In this document: piece after piece, positions 1 to 8,800 of the stretch
Layout: the number at the start of each line of letters is the position of its first letter
How positions within the stretch are numbered: the stretch's first letter is position 1
Virus record (IMG/VR): IMGVR_UViG_3300031952_000136
Span: 1 to 24,168 of that record
Length of the DNA stretch: 24,168 nucleotides
Origin: a virus
Direction: 5' to 3' (one strand)
The notes under the pieces: model-generated
What the model was told of the DNA's origin: nothing
The model's database searches: none
The model's input: the letters and a program-made list of their open reading frames with translations, nothing else
Position numbers and translations under genes: made by a program

Positions 1-1381
1 CGTGCTCTATTGTAGTATTTTTATCGCCAAAAACATCTCTCGAAGCAGTTCTCATTACATTCATAAAACCTTTTCTTTCATCTAACAACTCCCCTGTTCC
101 GTATAAAATGCCCTTTAGTTCTTCGTCGTTAATCTTAGCATTAATCTCATCTCTCCTTGACTCTCCAACAGCAATTGAGTTGGTCCAATCTTTAAGCTCT
201 TCGTCAGTTAAATTCTCAGGTACAGTCATACCCATACCCTTTGCTAACTGAGTAAATCTTTCTACATATTTTACATATAAATTAGGTTTTTTTAAATTTG
301 ATGCTGCAGTCATAAGGATATTTAAACCACCTGCAGTCATAGAACTTCCGCCTTCTAAAAACCAATTCATTATATCTCCATACCAAGTTCCTTGAGATGA
401 CTTCATTAATGAATACTCTCCAATCTTACTTTCTAATAAACTTTGCTCTACTGCCAACTCTGTTCTTTTGGCTTCTATAGATGCTTTTTTATCCATATAC
501 TCTTGCGTAGCCGGACTTAATTTTACCCATTCTTGTTGCTCTAATTGTAAAGCATTTACTTTCTGATTGAAGTCTGCTGTTGCACTTTGAAACTCAACCT
601 CATTGTTAAACTTCTTTCTTTGTGCTGCATACTTAGCCTCCATCTCAGCAAGACTGCCTTTATATTTTTTGCCATCAATAACCTGAGTTGTCTCTTGTGG
701 CATATGCTGTGTTATAAAACTTTTTAACTCATCGGCTTTCCCTTGAGCACCAAATCCAAATAATGGATTCAATCCGACTTCTTTAGTCTCCCCATTTGGA
801 GCCGTAACAGTAACCCAATCACCTGTAGCACCTGACTCTTCAAACTTGAATCCTAAATCTCCAAATTGGTAGTTTAGTTTTGGTACTGCGTGTTCTTCAG
901 TTCCGTTTATAAGGTCTGTATCTATTGATTCTATTGATTCAGTAATGCGTTTTGGTATTGGCTCCTTCTTTTTTATAGTTTCTAAATGAAACTCAGGTGC
1001 TTTTTGTCCATAAGGTACATCGGAATAGTTATTATTTGGGTCAAGTATTGATTTTCTTTTTTGTTCTTCTGATATCTCAAAAGGATAAACAGACTTATAA
1101 GGTTGTGATGGAGTAACAGGAGCAACAGGAGTAACAGGAGCAGTCTCATCAGTTGTTATGGCAGGAGCAGCAACAGGTTGTTCTACATTGATTCCTTTGC
1201 CACTATATTTTTGCAAAAATGAATCTTTGTCTTTACTATAAAAACCATCTCTACTAACAACTTCATAAACTTTTTCTTGATAAGACGGGTCTTGACCCCA
1301 TCTGCCTTGAAACTCTTCAAAAGTTTTTGAATATTTTCCTTCTCTAACTAATAAATCATATAACTTTTGTAATTCATCCAT
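1..1381 (-). CDS. Large internal virion (ejection-type) protein, C-terminus beyond window
   Basis: The first 460 residues of a larger protein are visible; the frame stays open to the left edge. The ATG at 1381-1379 follows the 613-residue gene by 24 bp. Residues 7-28 and 38-59 are two copies of a motif of the form [LV]Y-[DE]-x2-x-R-[ED]-G-x-YSK-x4-F. A Pro/Thr/Val/Ala-rich linker follows (about 72-93), then a mixed region and a strongly charged helical, probably coiled-coil stretch (about 245-325). A Gly/Ala/Met-rich stretch near 341-361 could contact membrane. I recall this kind of N-terminus from giant proteins encoded after the tail genes in Bacteroidota phages. Following two Ala-rich virion-type genes, it most likely travels in the capsid and is ejected with DNA; this is inference. 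Any enzymatic domain (lytic, polymerase or other) would lie outside the window. Confidence 0.65.
   Translation of the reverse strand, partial: MDELQKLYDLLVREGKYSKTFEEFQGRWGQDPSYQEKVYEVVSRDGFYSKDKDSFLQKYSGKGINVEQPVAAPAITTDETAPVTPVAPVTPSQPYKSVYPFEISEEQKRKSILDPNNNYSDVPYGQKAPEFHLETIKKKEPIPKRITESIESIDTDLINGTEEHAVPKLNYQFGDLGFKFEESGATGDWVTVTAPNGETKEVGLNPLFGFGAQGKADELKSFITQHMPQETTQVIDGKKYKGSLAEMEAKYAAQRKKFNNEVEFQSATADFNQKVNALQLEQQEWVKLSPATQEYMDKKASIEAKRTELAVEQSLLESKIGEYSLMKSSQGTWYGDIMNWFLEGGSSMTAGGLNILMTAASNLKKPNLYVKYVERFTQLAKGMGMTVPENLTDEELKDWTNSIAVGESRRDEINAKINDEELKGILYGTGELLDERKGFMNVMRTASRDVFGDKNTTIEH
1205..1363 (-). repeat. Tandem 31-residue-spaced repeat in N-terminus of large virion protein
   Basis: Residues 7-28 (LYDLLVREGKYSK...) and 38-59 (VYEVVSRDGFYSK...) of the partial gene align without gaps. 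They share a hydrophobic-Tyr-acidic start, an Arg-acidic-Gly triplet, Tyr-Ser-Lys, a Phe five residues on, and an aromatic end. The repeat shows at protein level, with diverged codons, so it is an old duplication. Its role is unknown; an N-terminal packaging or docking signal is one possibility. Confidence 0.7.
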
Positions 1382-1405
1382 TTATTCGTATAATTTTATA
1401 TGTTA

Positions 1406-3247
1406 TTAATCTAATTCTTTCGCCTTTGCTGCTGCTGCTGCTGCTGCATCTGCTGCTGCTGCTGCATCTGCTGCTGCTTTATATTTAGCTTCTAATTCTC
1501 TAATAAGTCTTATGTATTCTGTATTTCTATTCTCTTCTGAACTATAATTGGTTTGAACATCAGATACAACTTTATTGCCATTTGAATCTACTATGTCTAC
1601 TGTATTGTATATTTTATTACCTGATTGTGGCACGGCGCGATATCCCAAAGATTTTATTAATGGATTTATTGCTGTTGCAAATGAACCCATTTTCTTTTCA
1701 AATATTTCAGGTTTTATACTATTTGCTACTGCATCAAAATCAACTGTAGGCGCAGGTTTTTTCTTGATTACTTCTACCGTCTTATTAATAACGTGTGCAC
1801 TTGAAGGATTCTTTGAAATATATTTATTTGCAGCGTCTCTTATAAGTTTTTCTCCTAATCCTTTAGTAGAATTAATTGCAGATACCATAGATGCAGCTAC
1901 TTTTTTAGGGTCTGTGCCTCTTGGATAAATAACCTCAGGTAAATCATTGCCTTGTTTATCTACAGGTATTAAATGGTATCCTTTTGAATCAGTCCAAGCA
2001 TTTATACCTAATCCTTTAGCATAATTAATACCTTGCTCAACTTCGGCAGCAGTTTTGCCTGTAAGTATTTTTGCTATGTTTTCACCCATAACATCCGCCT
2101 CCTGTAATTCATTTGTTTGTGCTGCATCACCTGCATAATTAGGTGGAGCGTGATAAGTTTGGTCAGTAACTTGACCTTTCTCTTCAGATTGTATTTTATC
2201 ATCAAACTTATTATTTAATTGGCTTTTAACCCAACTTGCAGCCTCTTCTTTTTGTTTCTTAAAATTCTTCCCTGTTTCATCTATAACACCAAGACCGGAA
2301 TTATTAGGATTCATTTTTAATAAAATCTTAGATTCATCAGCATTAGCAACTGCTCTATCAAAAGTATATGACTCAGCACCATATTTACCTGTATTTTCTG
2401 TAAGTACAGACATTAAATCGTATGGATGAATAAGTAGTGAATCTACGTATTTATTTACACCATCATCCCATTTCCTCATAGTAGCTTTTGCTTCAGGGTC
2501 TGCTATTTTATTTATTGCATCTCCTGTAAGTGTAGTTATATTACCTAAACTATATTTTGTAGCAAATTCTTGTTGTTCTCTAATTCTTTCAGACCAACCC
2601 TTTGCAGTTCTATCTAAAGCCTCATCAACCATAAATGTAGGAACCTGCTGAAGTATCTTACCTTTAAGTACACCTACAGGTTGTGTGTTGTCTGCATTAT
2701 CTACTATTTTATATGTACCTGTAGTTTGGTCAAATGTAGTACGAGCAATGTTTATTTTACCTGTAGTTTGGTCTACCATCGCTCTTAGATTCTTTAGGTC
2801 TTTTATACCTTCAGCATTAGCCATATTGAAACCATTAAACGCCTGTAGAGAACCATCTGCTAATCCTTTTTGAATCTCAGGTGCTTTCTCTTGGTATATC
2901 TTCTGTATGTCAAATAAGTTTTTAGTATCGTCTGTATTGTTCTGCCTTCTTAGTATATAATCTTTAAGATTTAATTTCCCTGATTTCAATAATCTATCGT
3001 CCATAAGCCTTTGCTTCTGCATCATATCAACAAAATCAGTAGTAAACTTATTGCCATCTTGAAACTCTCCCTGAGGGGCATCAGCTAATTCAACACCATA
3101 TTGTCGAGATGCTGCATCAATAGCGGCTTTTTTTCCCTCGCGTATTTTTTGCTCTTCATTGAGCATATTGCTCATATTCTTCCCTATCTCAGCGTAGTTA
3201 ACATAACTATCTGCAGCTCTCTCTACGTATTTATAACCTATTGGCAT
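1406..3247 (-). CDS. Predicted internal virion protein, Ala-rich coiled coil, 613 aa
   Basis: An ATG at 3247-3245 follows an A-rich leader 27 bp after the previous gene. The protein is charged and mostly helical, with many Lys, Asp, Asn and Gln and no obvious enzymatic motif or signal peptide. The C-terminus (about residues 588-613) is an Ala/Asp tract encoded by near-perfect GCA-type triplets, ending in a charged tail. A central stretch has short Gly/Pro-containing turns, suggesting several folded segments. It lies between a smaller Ala-rich virion-type gene and the giant partial gene, in the position of the ejection proteins of short-tailed phages (compare the T7 gp14-gp15-gp16 order). I assign the role from position and composition; no named family is recognised. 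Confidence 0.6.
   Translation of the reverse strand: MPIGYKYVERAADSYVNYAEIGKNMSNMLNEEQKIREGKKAAIDAASRQYGVELADAPQGEFQDGNKFTTDFVDMMQKQRLMDDRLLKSGKLNLKDYILRRQNNTDDTKNLFDIQKIYQEKAPEIQKGLADGSLQAFNGFNMANAEGIKDLKNLRAMVDQTTGKINIARTTFDQTTGTYKIVDNADNTQPVGVLKGKILQQVPTFMVDEALDRTAKGWSERIREQQEFATKYSLGNITTLTGDAINKIADPEAKATMRKWDDGVNKYVDSLLIHPYDLMSVLTENTGKYGAESYTFDRAVANADESKILLKMNPNNSGLGVIDETGKNFKKQKEEAASWVKSQLNNKFDDKIQSEEKGQVTDQTYHAPPNYAGDAAQTNELQEADVMGENIAKILTGKTAAEVEQGINYAKGLGINAWTDSKGYHLIPVDKQGNDLPEVIYPRGTDPKKVAASMVSAINSTKGLGEKLIRDAANKYISKNPSSAHVINKTVEVIKKKPAPTVDFDAVANSIKPEIFEKKMGSFATAINPLIKSLGYRAVPQSGNKIYNTVDIVDSNGNKVVSDVQTNYSSEENRNTEYIRLIRELEAKYKAAADAAAAADAAAAAAAKAKELD
1428..1477 (-). repeat. GCA-type triplet tract encoding poly-Ala/Asp
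   Basis: Fifty bases made of plus-strand gct triplets broken by two gca-tct interruptions. On the coding strand they encode Ala runs with single Asp residues near the C-terminus of the 613-residue virion protein. A related 20-base stretch occurs at 3531-3550 in the neighbouring virion gene. Tracts like this are prone to polymerase slippage and could vary in length between isolates. Confidence 0.85.
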
Positions 3248-3274
3248 ATTCTTATTTTTATTTTAACTCATTGA

Positions 3275-3994
3275 TTATACATCAAATGGATTTAGTTTAG
3301 TTTTAAATGGGGTTTCTCCATATTGATTCTTTGCACTAAATGCATCCTTTTGTTGTTGAGATAATGCTGAGGTAGTATTTTGTTTTAATAAATTTTGTTT
3401 TGCAGTTTTAGCTGCTCTTTTATCAGCCCTTTTTTGTTCCCCTCCTTTACCATATAACGAAGCATTTTCAATTCCTGTTTGAACACCACTTGTTATAGAC
3501 TCAAATCCTTGAGCAGTTGCTGCTGCCTGTGCTGCTGCTGCATCTGCTGCCATTTGTTGTTGACCTTCTACCTCTGATAAGTATAATTGAACATTTACAT
3601 CACGAAGTCTACTTTGTTCAGTAGCTTTTCTTAAAGCCAAATCTTGTAAGTCTTTACCCATTGCTGTTCTTGTATCTGCTTGAGCAATATTTTGTTGACC
3701 TAATACCCTACCTGCAGTTGCTGCACCACCTCTTTCGCTTTCTACCCCTGCTTCAGTAGCCTGAGCACCTGCCGCTATATTTGCTTCACGCTCTAATTCG
3801 TAAGGCTCCTTTTGTATACTAAGTTTATCAAAAGTATTTACCTCAAGCAATTTCTTTGCACTTACCATAGCACTTGTTGCATCAGCTACTGCTTGTTTCT
3901 GTAGTTTCTTTTGCTTATCAGAATCTGAAAAAGATTTACCTGCAGTTCCTGCTGCTGTTGCTATTGCCAATGCTGTTGCTGTTGTTATTGCCAT
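3275..3994 (-). CDS. Small internal virion (ejection-type) protein, 239 aa
   Basis: The protein begins with an Ala/Thr-rich hydrophobic stretch (residues 2-18), then an amphipathic helical body rich in Ala, Gln and Glu. The middle (about 85-165) carries a pattern I associate with conserved Bacteroidota phage virion proteins: a Gly/Ala-rich segment, AMGKDLQDL, then RLRDVNVQLYLSEVEG and an Ala-rich helix. The C-terminus is basic (about 180-200), then polar. Size, Ala content and position before larger ejection-type genes resemble T7 gp14 and similar proteins that form a channel in the cell envelope. That functional match is inference; the hydrophobic N-terminus is compatible with membrane contact. 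The gene starts one base after the GNAT-like stop codon, so the two are probably co-translated. Confidence 0.6.
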   Translation of the reverse strand: MAITTATALAIATAAGTAGKSFSDSDKQKKLQKQAVADATSAMVSAKKLLEVNTFDKLSIQKEPYELEREANIAAGAQATEAGVESERGGAATAGRVLGQQNIAQADTRTAMGKDLQDLALRKATEQSRLRDVNVQLYLSEVEGQQQMAADAAAAQAAATAQGFESITSGVQTGIENASLYGKGGEQKRADKRAAKTAKQNLLKQNTTSALSQQQKDAFSAKNQYGETPFKTKLNPFDV

Positions 3995-3995
3995 A

Positions 3996-4406
3996 TCATA
4001 AAATTTTAATCATTTCATTAATATACACATCTCCTTTTATATATCCAAGTTCTTTATATGTATCAATAAGTCTCTTGTGCTTTATAAGTGCATATGCGTA
4101 TTTTCCACCTAAATTTTTGCTTACTATACCCAATGTATCAATAAGAAGTGTTATTGCTTCCTTTCTTTTTGGTTTAACTCTGTATTCTTTATTTGATATA
4201 ATCCAATCTATCCAAACTGCTTTTGAGTTTGTAACGTACATAAATCCTGCACATATTGGAGTCTCTTCATCAAATACAATTATACCACCTTCCCCATTAT
4301 CAGGAAGGAAGTCTTTCAATGGTGCTTCCCAATTCCAATCCTTCCACCATCCTAAAAGAATGTTGTCGTAATCGGTATCGTTTAATTTTCTTACAATTAA
4401 GTCCAT
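3996..4406 (-). CDS. GNAT-fold acetyltransferase-like protein, 136 aa
   Basis: The order of elements suits the GNAT fold: an N-terminal strand (MDLIVRKLNDTDYDNI), a central hairpin (GIIVFDEETPICAGFMYV, 41-58), the core strand (AVWIDWIIS, 63-71), a helix after basic residues (RVKPKRKEA, 76-84), and a C-terminal HKRLIDTYKELGY (110-122), typical of the last GNAT helix and strand. The usual CoA pyrophosphate loop (R/Q-x-x-G-x-G/A) is not present; its place holds the basic RVKPKRKEA. It may bind CoA differently or have lost catalysis. The length is normal for a single GNAT domain. It opens the ejection-protein group after a promoter-like TATATTTGTA, suggesting a role with the virion proteins that follow. 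The substrate is unknown. Confidence 0.6.
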   Translation of the reverse strand: MDLIVRKLNDTDYDNILLGWWKDWNWEAPLKDFLPDNGEGGIIVFDEETPICAGFMYVTNSKAVWIDWIISNKEYRVKPKRKEAITLLIDTLGIVSKNLGGKYAYALIKHKRLIDTYKELGYIKGDVYINEMIKIL

Positions 4407-4412
4407 ATTCAG

Positions 4413-4422
4413 TACAAATATA
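4413..4422 (-). promoter_or_regulatory. Candidate Bacteroidota -7 promoter element
   Basis: TATATTTGTA on the minus strand fits the Bacteroidota -7 consensus TAnnTTTG and lies in the 23-bp gap before the GNAT-like gene. There is no clear -33 TTTG. The predicted leader would be only a few bases, which weakens the call. The same decamer pattern occurs in two other gaps of the window. Confidence 0.35.
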
Positions 4423-4429
4423 TCAATAA

Positions 4430-5242
4430 TTAAGGGAAACTTTTCATAACATCAGATGCTAAGGTAAATAACTCTATTTTACTTGACGAGCCATTGGTAA
4501 TATCAAACACGCAATAGTGTCCTAATACTCCGTGTGACTCTGCCACTGAGTTTTTCACAAAGAAGAAGTAATTGTCATTGGCAGCAATAGGAACAGTTCC
4601 CGGAGGAGAGGTATCTACAACCATTTGGTTTATTCCTGCAGGATAATTTTTTATTATATTCTGAACTAATCCTGCAAATTTAGGTATAGTAGCAGGAGGT
4701 ATAGTAAAATATACACTATCTCCAATACTTATTATACCACCCATATCTATAAGTGGGGATATAGAGAAGTCCACATCAGTACCACCTGTAACTAATATGC
4801 TTCTTCCTATACCATTCAAACTACGTAGTGCAAACTGCCCATTAGAATCGTTTCTTATAAAAGCAAAGTAAGATGCTTCTTTCTTTTCAAACCAACTTGA
4901 TTGTATAAATCCTGAGTACTGAAGGTCAGTTTCAAATGTCATTGACCAAGTGGCATCGCCCTGTATATTTATAGTCTTAAATAATTTATTTTCAAGAGCA
5001 ACGTCATTAAACACACTTACTAATCTCGTAGAGATAAATGGTCCGGGAGAAGGGATAGGCGGAAACTTTGCCCACCACTGCTCATAGAATGTATTGCGAG
5101 AGTTATTTACATTGTGTTTGTAAAGGTCACCGCCTTTAAATGTGTATAGGTAGTTGTTCATTCCTATAATCCAATCAGGATGATAAGAGTAGAATGACAC
5201 CCAACCGTCTACTGTTTCACTATATGTTAAAGTATTTGCCAT
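4430..5242 (-). CDS. Tail protein with hub-type module, 270 aa
   Basis: Residues 13-31 (GWVSFYSYHPDWIIGMNNY), then YTFKGGDLYKHN (33-44) and RNTFY (49-53), form a module I associate with the C-terminal part of the large tail stabilization/hub proteins of crAss-like and related phages. A second conserved-looking block, around W99 to R130 (TDLQYSGFIQ...SYFAFIR), is also of that type. The rest is beta-rich. Here the module is a free-standing gene, separated from the hub gene by the 189-residue Cys-rich gene. It probably joins the tail hub and may carry or contact fibres; the link is inferred from motif memory and position. The start ATG at 5242 is 9 bp after the Cys-rich gene. Confidence 0.6.
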   Translation of the reverse strand: MANTLTYSETVDGWVSFYSYHPDWIIGMNNYLYTFKGGDLYKHNVNNSRNTFYEQWWAKFPPIPSPGPFISTRLVSVFNDVALENKLFKTINIQGDATWSMTFETDLQYSGFIQSSWFEKKEASYFAFIRNDSNGQFALRSLNGIGRSILVTGGTDVDFSISPLIDMGGIISIGDSVYFTIPPATIPKFAGLVQNIIKNYPAGINQMVVDTSPPGTVPIAANDNYFFFVKNSVAESHGVLGHYCVFDITNGSSSKIELFTLASDVMKSFP

Positions 5243-5251
5243 AATCTTTTA

Positions 5252-5821
5252 TTAATCACACGAACAATTTAAAAATTCTAAATGACCATTCCCTGCTGTA
5301 ATAATTGGTGTCGTTCCGGGAAGAATACAAAAGTTACTTTCAAATGCAACAAAAGATACCGTTGATTCTACACCTGCACAATCTGTATATGCTATAGTAG
5401 CACTTGGAACACCACCTTCAGGAACCCACTTCCAAGTATTACAAGTTGAATCAACGCAACATCCACAATATATTGTATTTACAACAGTTACATCTCCACC
5501 AAGAATAATAGGAGTCGTTCCTCTAACTGCACAAATTTGGACTATATCGCCTATTTTTAATTTAAGGTCTATTATAAGACCTGAGCCACATTCAATATAT
5601 GTAACATCTCCATCTGTTATAAATGTAATCTCCCATCCTGCACAATTATCAGTACAACAAGCAGGGCAAACCTGCTCAGGAAGTAATATACAATCTACCT
5701 GCTCCCTTGATATTATACCATCAGAATAGAACCCGTCTGCTGCACATATCGATAGTGCTGAATCATCAAATACTGCTGTTGCAGTAGCAAACGATATGTC
5801 ATTAATGTAAAACGCTGCCAT
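5252..5821 (-). CDS. Cys-rich repeat tail-associated protein, 189 aa
   Basis: Sixteen cysteines in 189 residues is exceptional for this window. The N-terminal part (about 7-56) has the pattern FATATAVFDDSALSICAADG...FYSDG..SREQ and ends in CPACC, a type I recall from Bacteroidota phage tail genes. Two repeats follow, residues 60-122 and 127-188, each with C-x2-W, then Y-x2-C-x-G, an isolated Cys, GTTPII and a closing C-x-C. The same unit ends the adjacent 1550-residue hub. There is no signal peptide or membrane segment. An extracellular, disulfide-bonded or metal-binding adhesive decoration of the tail is a fair guess, but no function is established. The gene lies 15 bp after the hub stop and its ATG follows an A/T-rich leader. 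Confidence 0.6.
   Translation of the reverse strand: MAAFYINDISFATATAVFDDSALSICAADGFYSDGIISREQVDCILLPEQVCPACCTDNCAGWEITFITDGDVTYIECGSGLIIDLKLKIGDIVQICAVRGTTPIILGGDVTVVNTIYCGCCVDSTCNTWKWVPEGGVPSATIAYTDCAGVESTVSFVAFESNFCILPGTTPIITAGNGHLEFLNCSCD
5258..5443 (-). repeat. Cys-rich module, copy 2 of small tail protein
   Basis: Residues 127-188 of the 189-residue protein. It aligns with residues 60-122 through C-x2-W, AYTDCAG against TYIECGS, an isolated Cys, the identical GTTPII and a terminal C-x-C. Confidence 0.7.
5456..5644 (-). repeat. Cys-rich module, copy 1 of small tail protein
   Basis: Residues 60-122 of the 189-residue protein: CAGW, TYIECGSG, ICAVRGTTPII, then CGCC. It pairs with the copy at 5258-5443 and with the hub C-terminus at 5840-6070. 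Confidence 0.7.
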
Positions 5822-5836
5822 ATATTTTTATTTAAT

Positions 5837-8800
5837 TTATTCAGGACAAATATTATCAACACACTCAGCACCTTGCGTTATTGTTACACCAACAGTTGGC
5901 TCAACACTTCTTGCACAAATGTCTGTAGTAGCAGTTAAGAAAATAACCTCAGTTGCTCCATTACAATTAACATAAGTAACATTAATTGAAGACTCGCCTA
6001 ATGTTAACGTAAAGCAATAACACGGTAGGCAGTCACAACAAGCAGCAACAATATTATCTACATTGTAACACAAATCAATAGGTGTCGATACCCTCATATC
6101 CCAAATAAGATATAAATTTTGTCCGCTTGTAGCAGGAGGAACGATGAAGTCTGCATAGTATACAGATGGCCCACCGCTAATAGGCGTAGCAAGACTTGAC
6201 AATGACAACATAGTATTTAAGGCTGCAGATGTATTACTATATCCTACAGTGCTTCTAAGGTATCTAAACTTATCTGTTAAAGGGTCAAAGTTTTTGTCGT
6301 CAAATCCACTCTTATTTGTTTGCAATCTCATAGTACTTCCTCCCGGAGGGAAACTACCTGTACCTGCATATCCTAATGTGATATTATACCTTGACACAAG
6401 AGGATTAGATGTGCCACTTGCAAATATTACTAAACTTGATTGTAGTGGCCCAACAAATGTTCCACTTGTATATCTGTACTCAACGTGAATCATATCTCCT
6501 GCATCTGAGTTCTTAGAAAGAACAATCTCATAAACAAACAACTCTTCAGGAGTAGGGCAATTTACATTTATATCAAGAACTACGTCTCCTGTATATGTGA
6601 TTACAATAGTTGCAGTTTCTACATAGTTTACACCTTTCTCAAAAGTCATTGAATCACTATAGTCAACAAGGCCTGAATCAGTTGTAGTTCCATTAAATGT
6701 AACTGCTACATTAAATTCTGCTCCCGGTTCTATACTAATTACGTTCCAACTTATTATGGTTTCTCCAACAGGTACACCGAGATTTACACAATACTCAAAT
6801 GTCTTCTCGACTTCTCCAAGAATTGACAATGTAAGCACTTGTGATGTACCACAAGCAATACAAGATGGATTGTTTGGAAGTTCCCTTTCTGTACTTGACA
6901 ATACGTACTCGTTCATATATGGGTCATATCCACCAAGTTTCTGATAGTTGAAGGTTGCATTGAAGTCATCTCTAAACCAAGTTCTCATACCTTGTTCAGA
7001 TATAATCTTAATTTGGTCATTAGAATATGAATCACCTTGTAGTTGGATTACTGAGCCACGTTTAGCATCAGTAAAGAACCTATTTGCCCCCCACTGAACA
7101 TAACTCTCGGGATTGAAACTTATACCATACTTCTCAGTACGAGCAATCTGCGTACCCAACACCTCAGGAACTGAGGTAAGTGCACCACCTGCTGCTGCAT
7201 CAGAAAGAAGGTTCTTACCTGCTAATACGTATGATATCTTATCTTCTTGAAGAACAAGCACATCAGTTTGCCTTCCGTCCATCATATATATTTCTCCAAA
7301 TGAAACCTCTAAATGCTTGTAGTCCAACAATCCTAAGTTAAACTCGTTTAGTTTATTTACATTAGACTCAGTATTGTATATACCACTATAAGTAATATCA
7401 GCAAATCTATCGGCTTCTTTATAGTCTTGAGCGGCTACAACTGTAACCCTATTACCTAAATTGAATGGTTTGCCTGTAAGCGAATCTCTAATCTTGTAAC
7501 TCTCTACACCATTTCCAAATGCAAAGCAGTTAAAGAATCCTGTGTTTATTATTGCAGGAGTTCCTAATGCAATATTTTGATTCTGCACATTACCATAATG
7601 GTCTCCTGTGGCTTGGTCTATTTCGAATGACAATTCATTTTCAAAGAATATATCAGGCAAAGAATCTTGTGGTTGTGTTTCAAATACCAATAAATTATTT
7701 GCAAGTTGAACAGTCATTGATGTAATAACTGATGACCTTCTTGCTTGAGGGTTAGGCCATCCCGGACACCTTTGAGTACCTCTAAGCATCAATACAAGTT
7801 GACCATCCCCACCACCAACAATAGGATACCTATAGAATCTATAGTAGTTAGTAGTAAGAGATTGAGATATAGATGTAGAAGTAGGTGCAATAGTAGGGTC
7901 ATAACTATTATTTATAGGAGGACCTCCTCCTCCTACATCTGAAATGCCACTATTTACAGTAGAGCCTATATTATCCCCATTCCACCAATTAAACATATTA
8001 CTATAATTAGCAGAAGCAATATATTGTTTATCTAAAGTATATATTCTTCTTTCACAAGCACCTCCGCCACTTCTTGGGCCTAAGCGTTGAAACTTTATAC
8101 TTATTTTTATTATACTTCCTGCAGGAACTGCATAGTCAAGATACTGACCCGGATTTGCAGGGTCTTCCTGATTCATAGGATACCTTTGTAAAACAAAGTC
8201 TCCCGGAGTATTCTCGTCAGTTTGTATCGTACCGGGAACAATGGTTGCATTAGGGTCTTCAACTGCTGCAAAACTATTTGCATTTATTTTCATATAAGCA
8301 CCTGCAGGAACAAAAGTGCCTGACGTTGGTGTTATAAATGATGATGACTTGCCTTCTTTCTCAAGAACGGTAGCATAAACACAATCAGGTGTTGGGCCGT
8401 TGGTGTCTGCCTTTACAATCAATCTATCTCCCTTCTCAACTTTAAATGAGTTCTCACCATCAAGTAAGAAATAACTTAGATTAGTATTAGGGTCTCTAAA
8501 AAATAAGTTACAATAAATTGTCTCATAATTCTCTTGGTCAGGTTTGATTACAAACTTATATCGTGTTGCCCAAGAAGGAGCAATCTGCGTAGGTGGTATT
8601 GTTACAAAAATCTGATTTTGTGTATCAGAATCTCCACAAGCTACAAACTCTGTATTATTTGGACTTACCAATGCAGTTGACGCTCTATTAAATTCATCCA
8701 TATACACAATACCAATCTCATACCCTCTATTACTATGAAGACTTTTGGGATTACCTATCTCTTGAAATGTAACAGTTGCATCTGTAATTTGGTAAAATTC

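Noticed and set aside
1428-1477. Possible CRISPR-like or satellite array
   Set aside because: It is a triplet tract that keeps the reading frame and encodes Ala/Asp; there are no spacers.
1575-1928. Plus-strand 117-codon frame
   Set aside because: It lies wholly antisense within the 613-residue virion gene, without recognisable motifs or a start context.
3874-4371. Plus-strand 165-codon frame
   Set aside because: It is antisense to two well-supported genes and is a low-complexity Leu/Ser sequence, a by-product of their composition.
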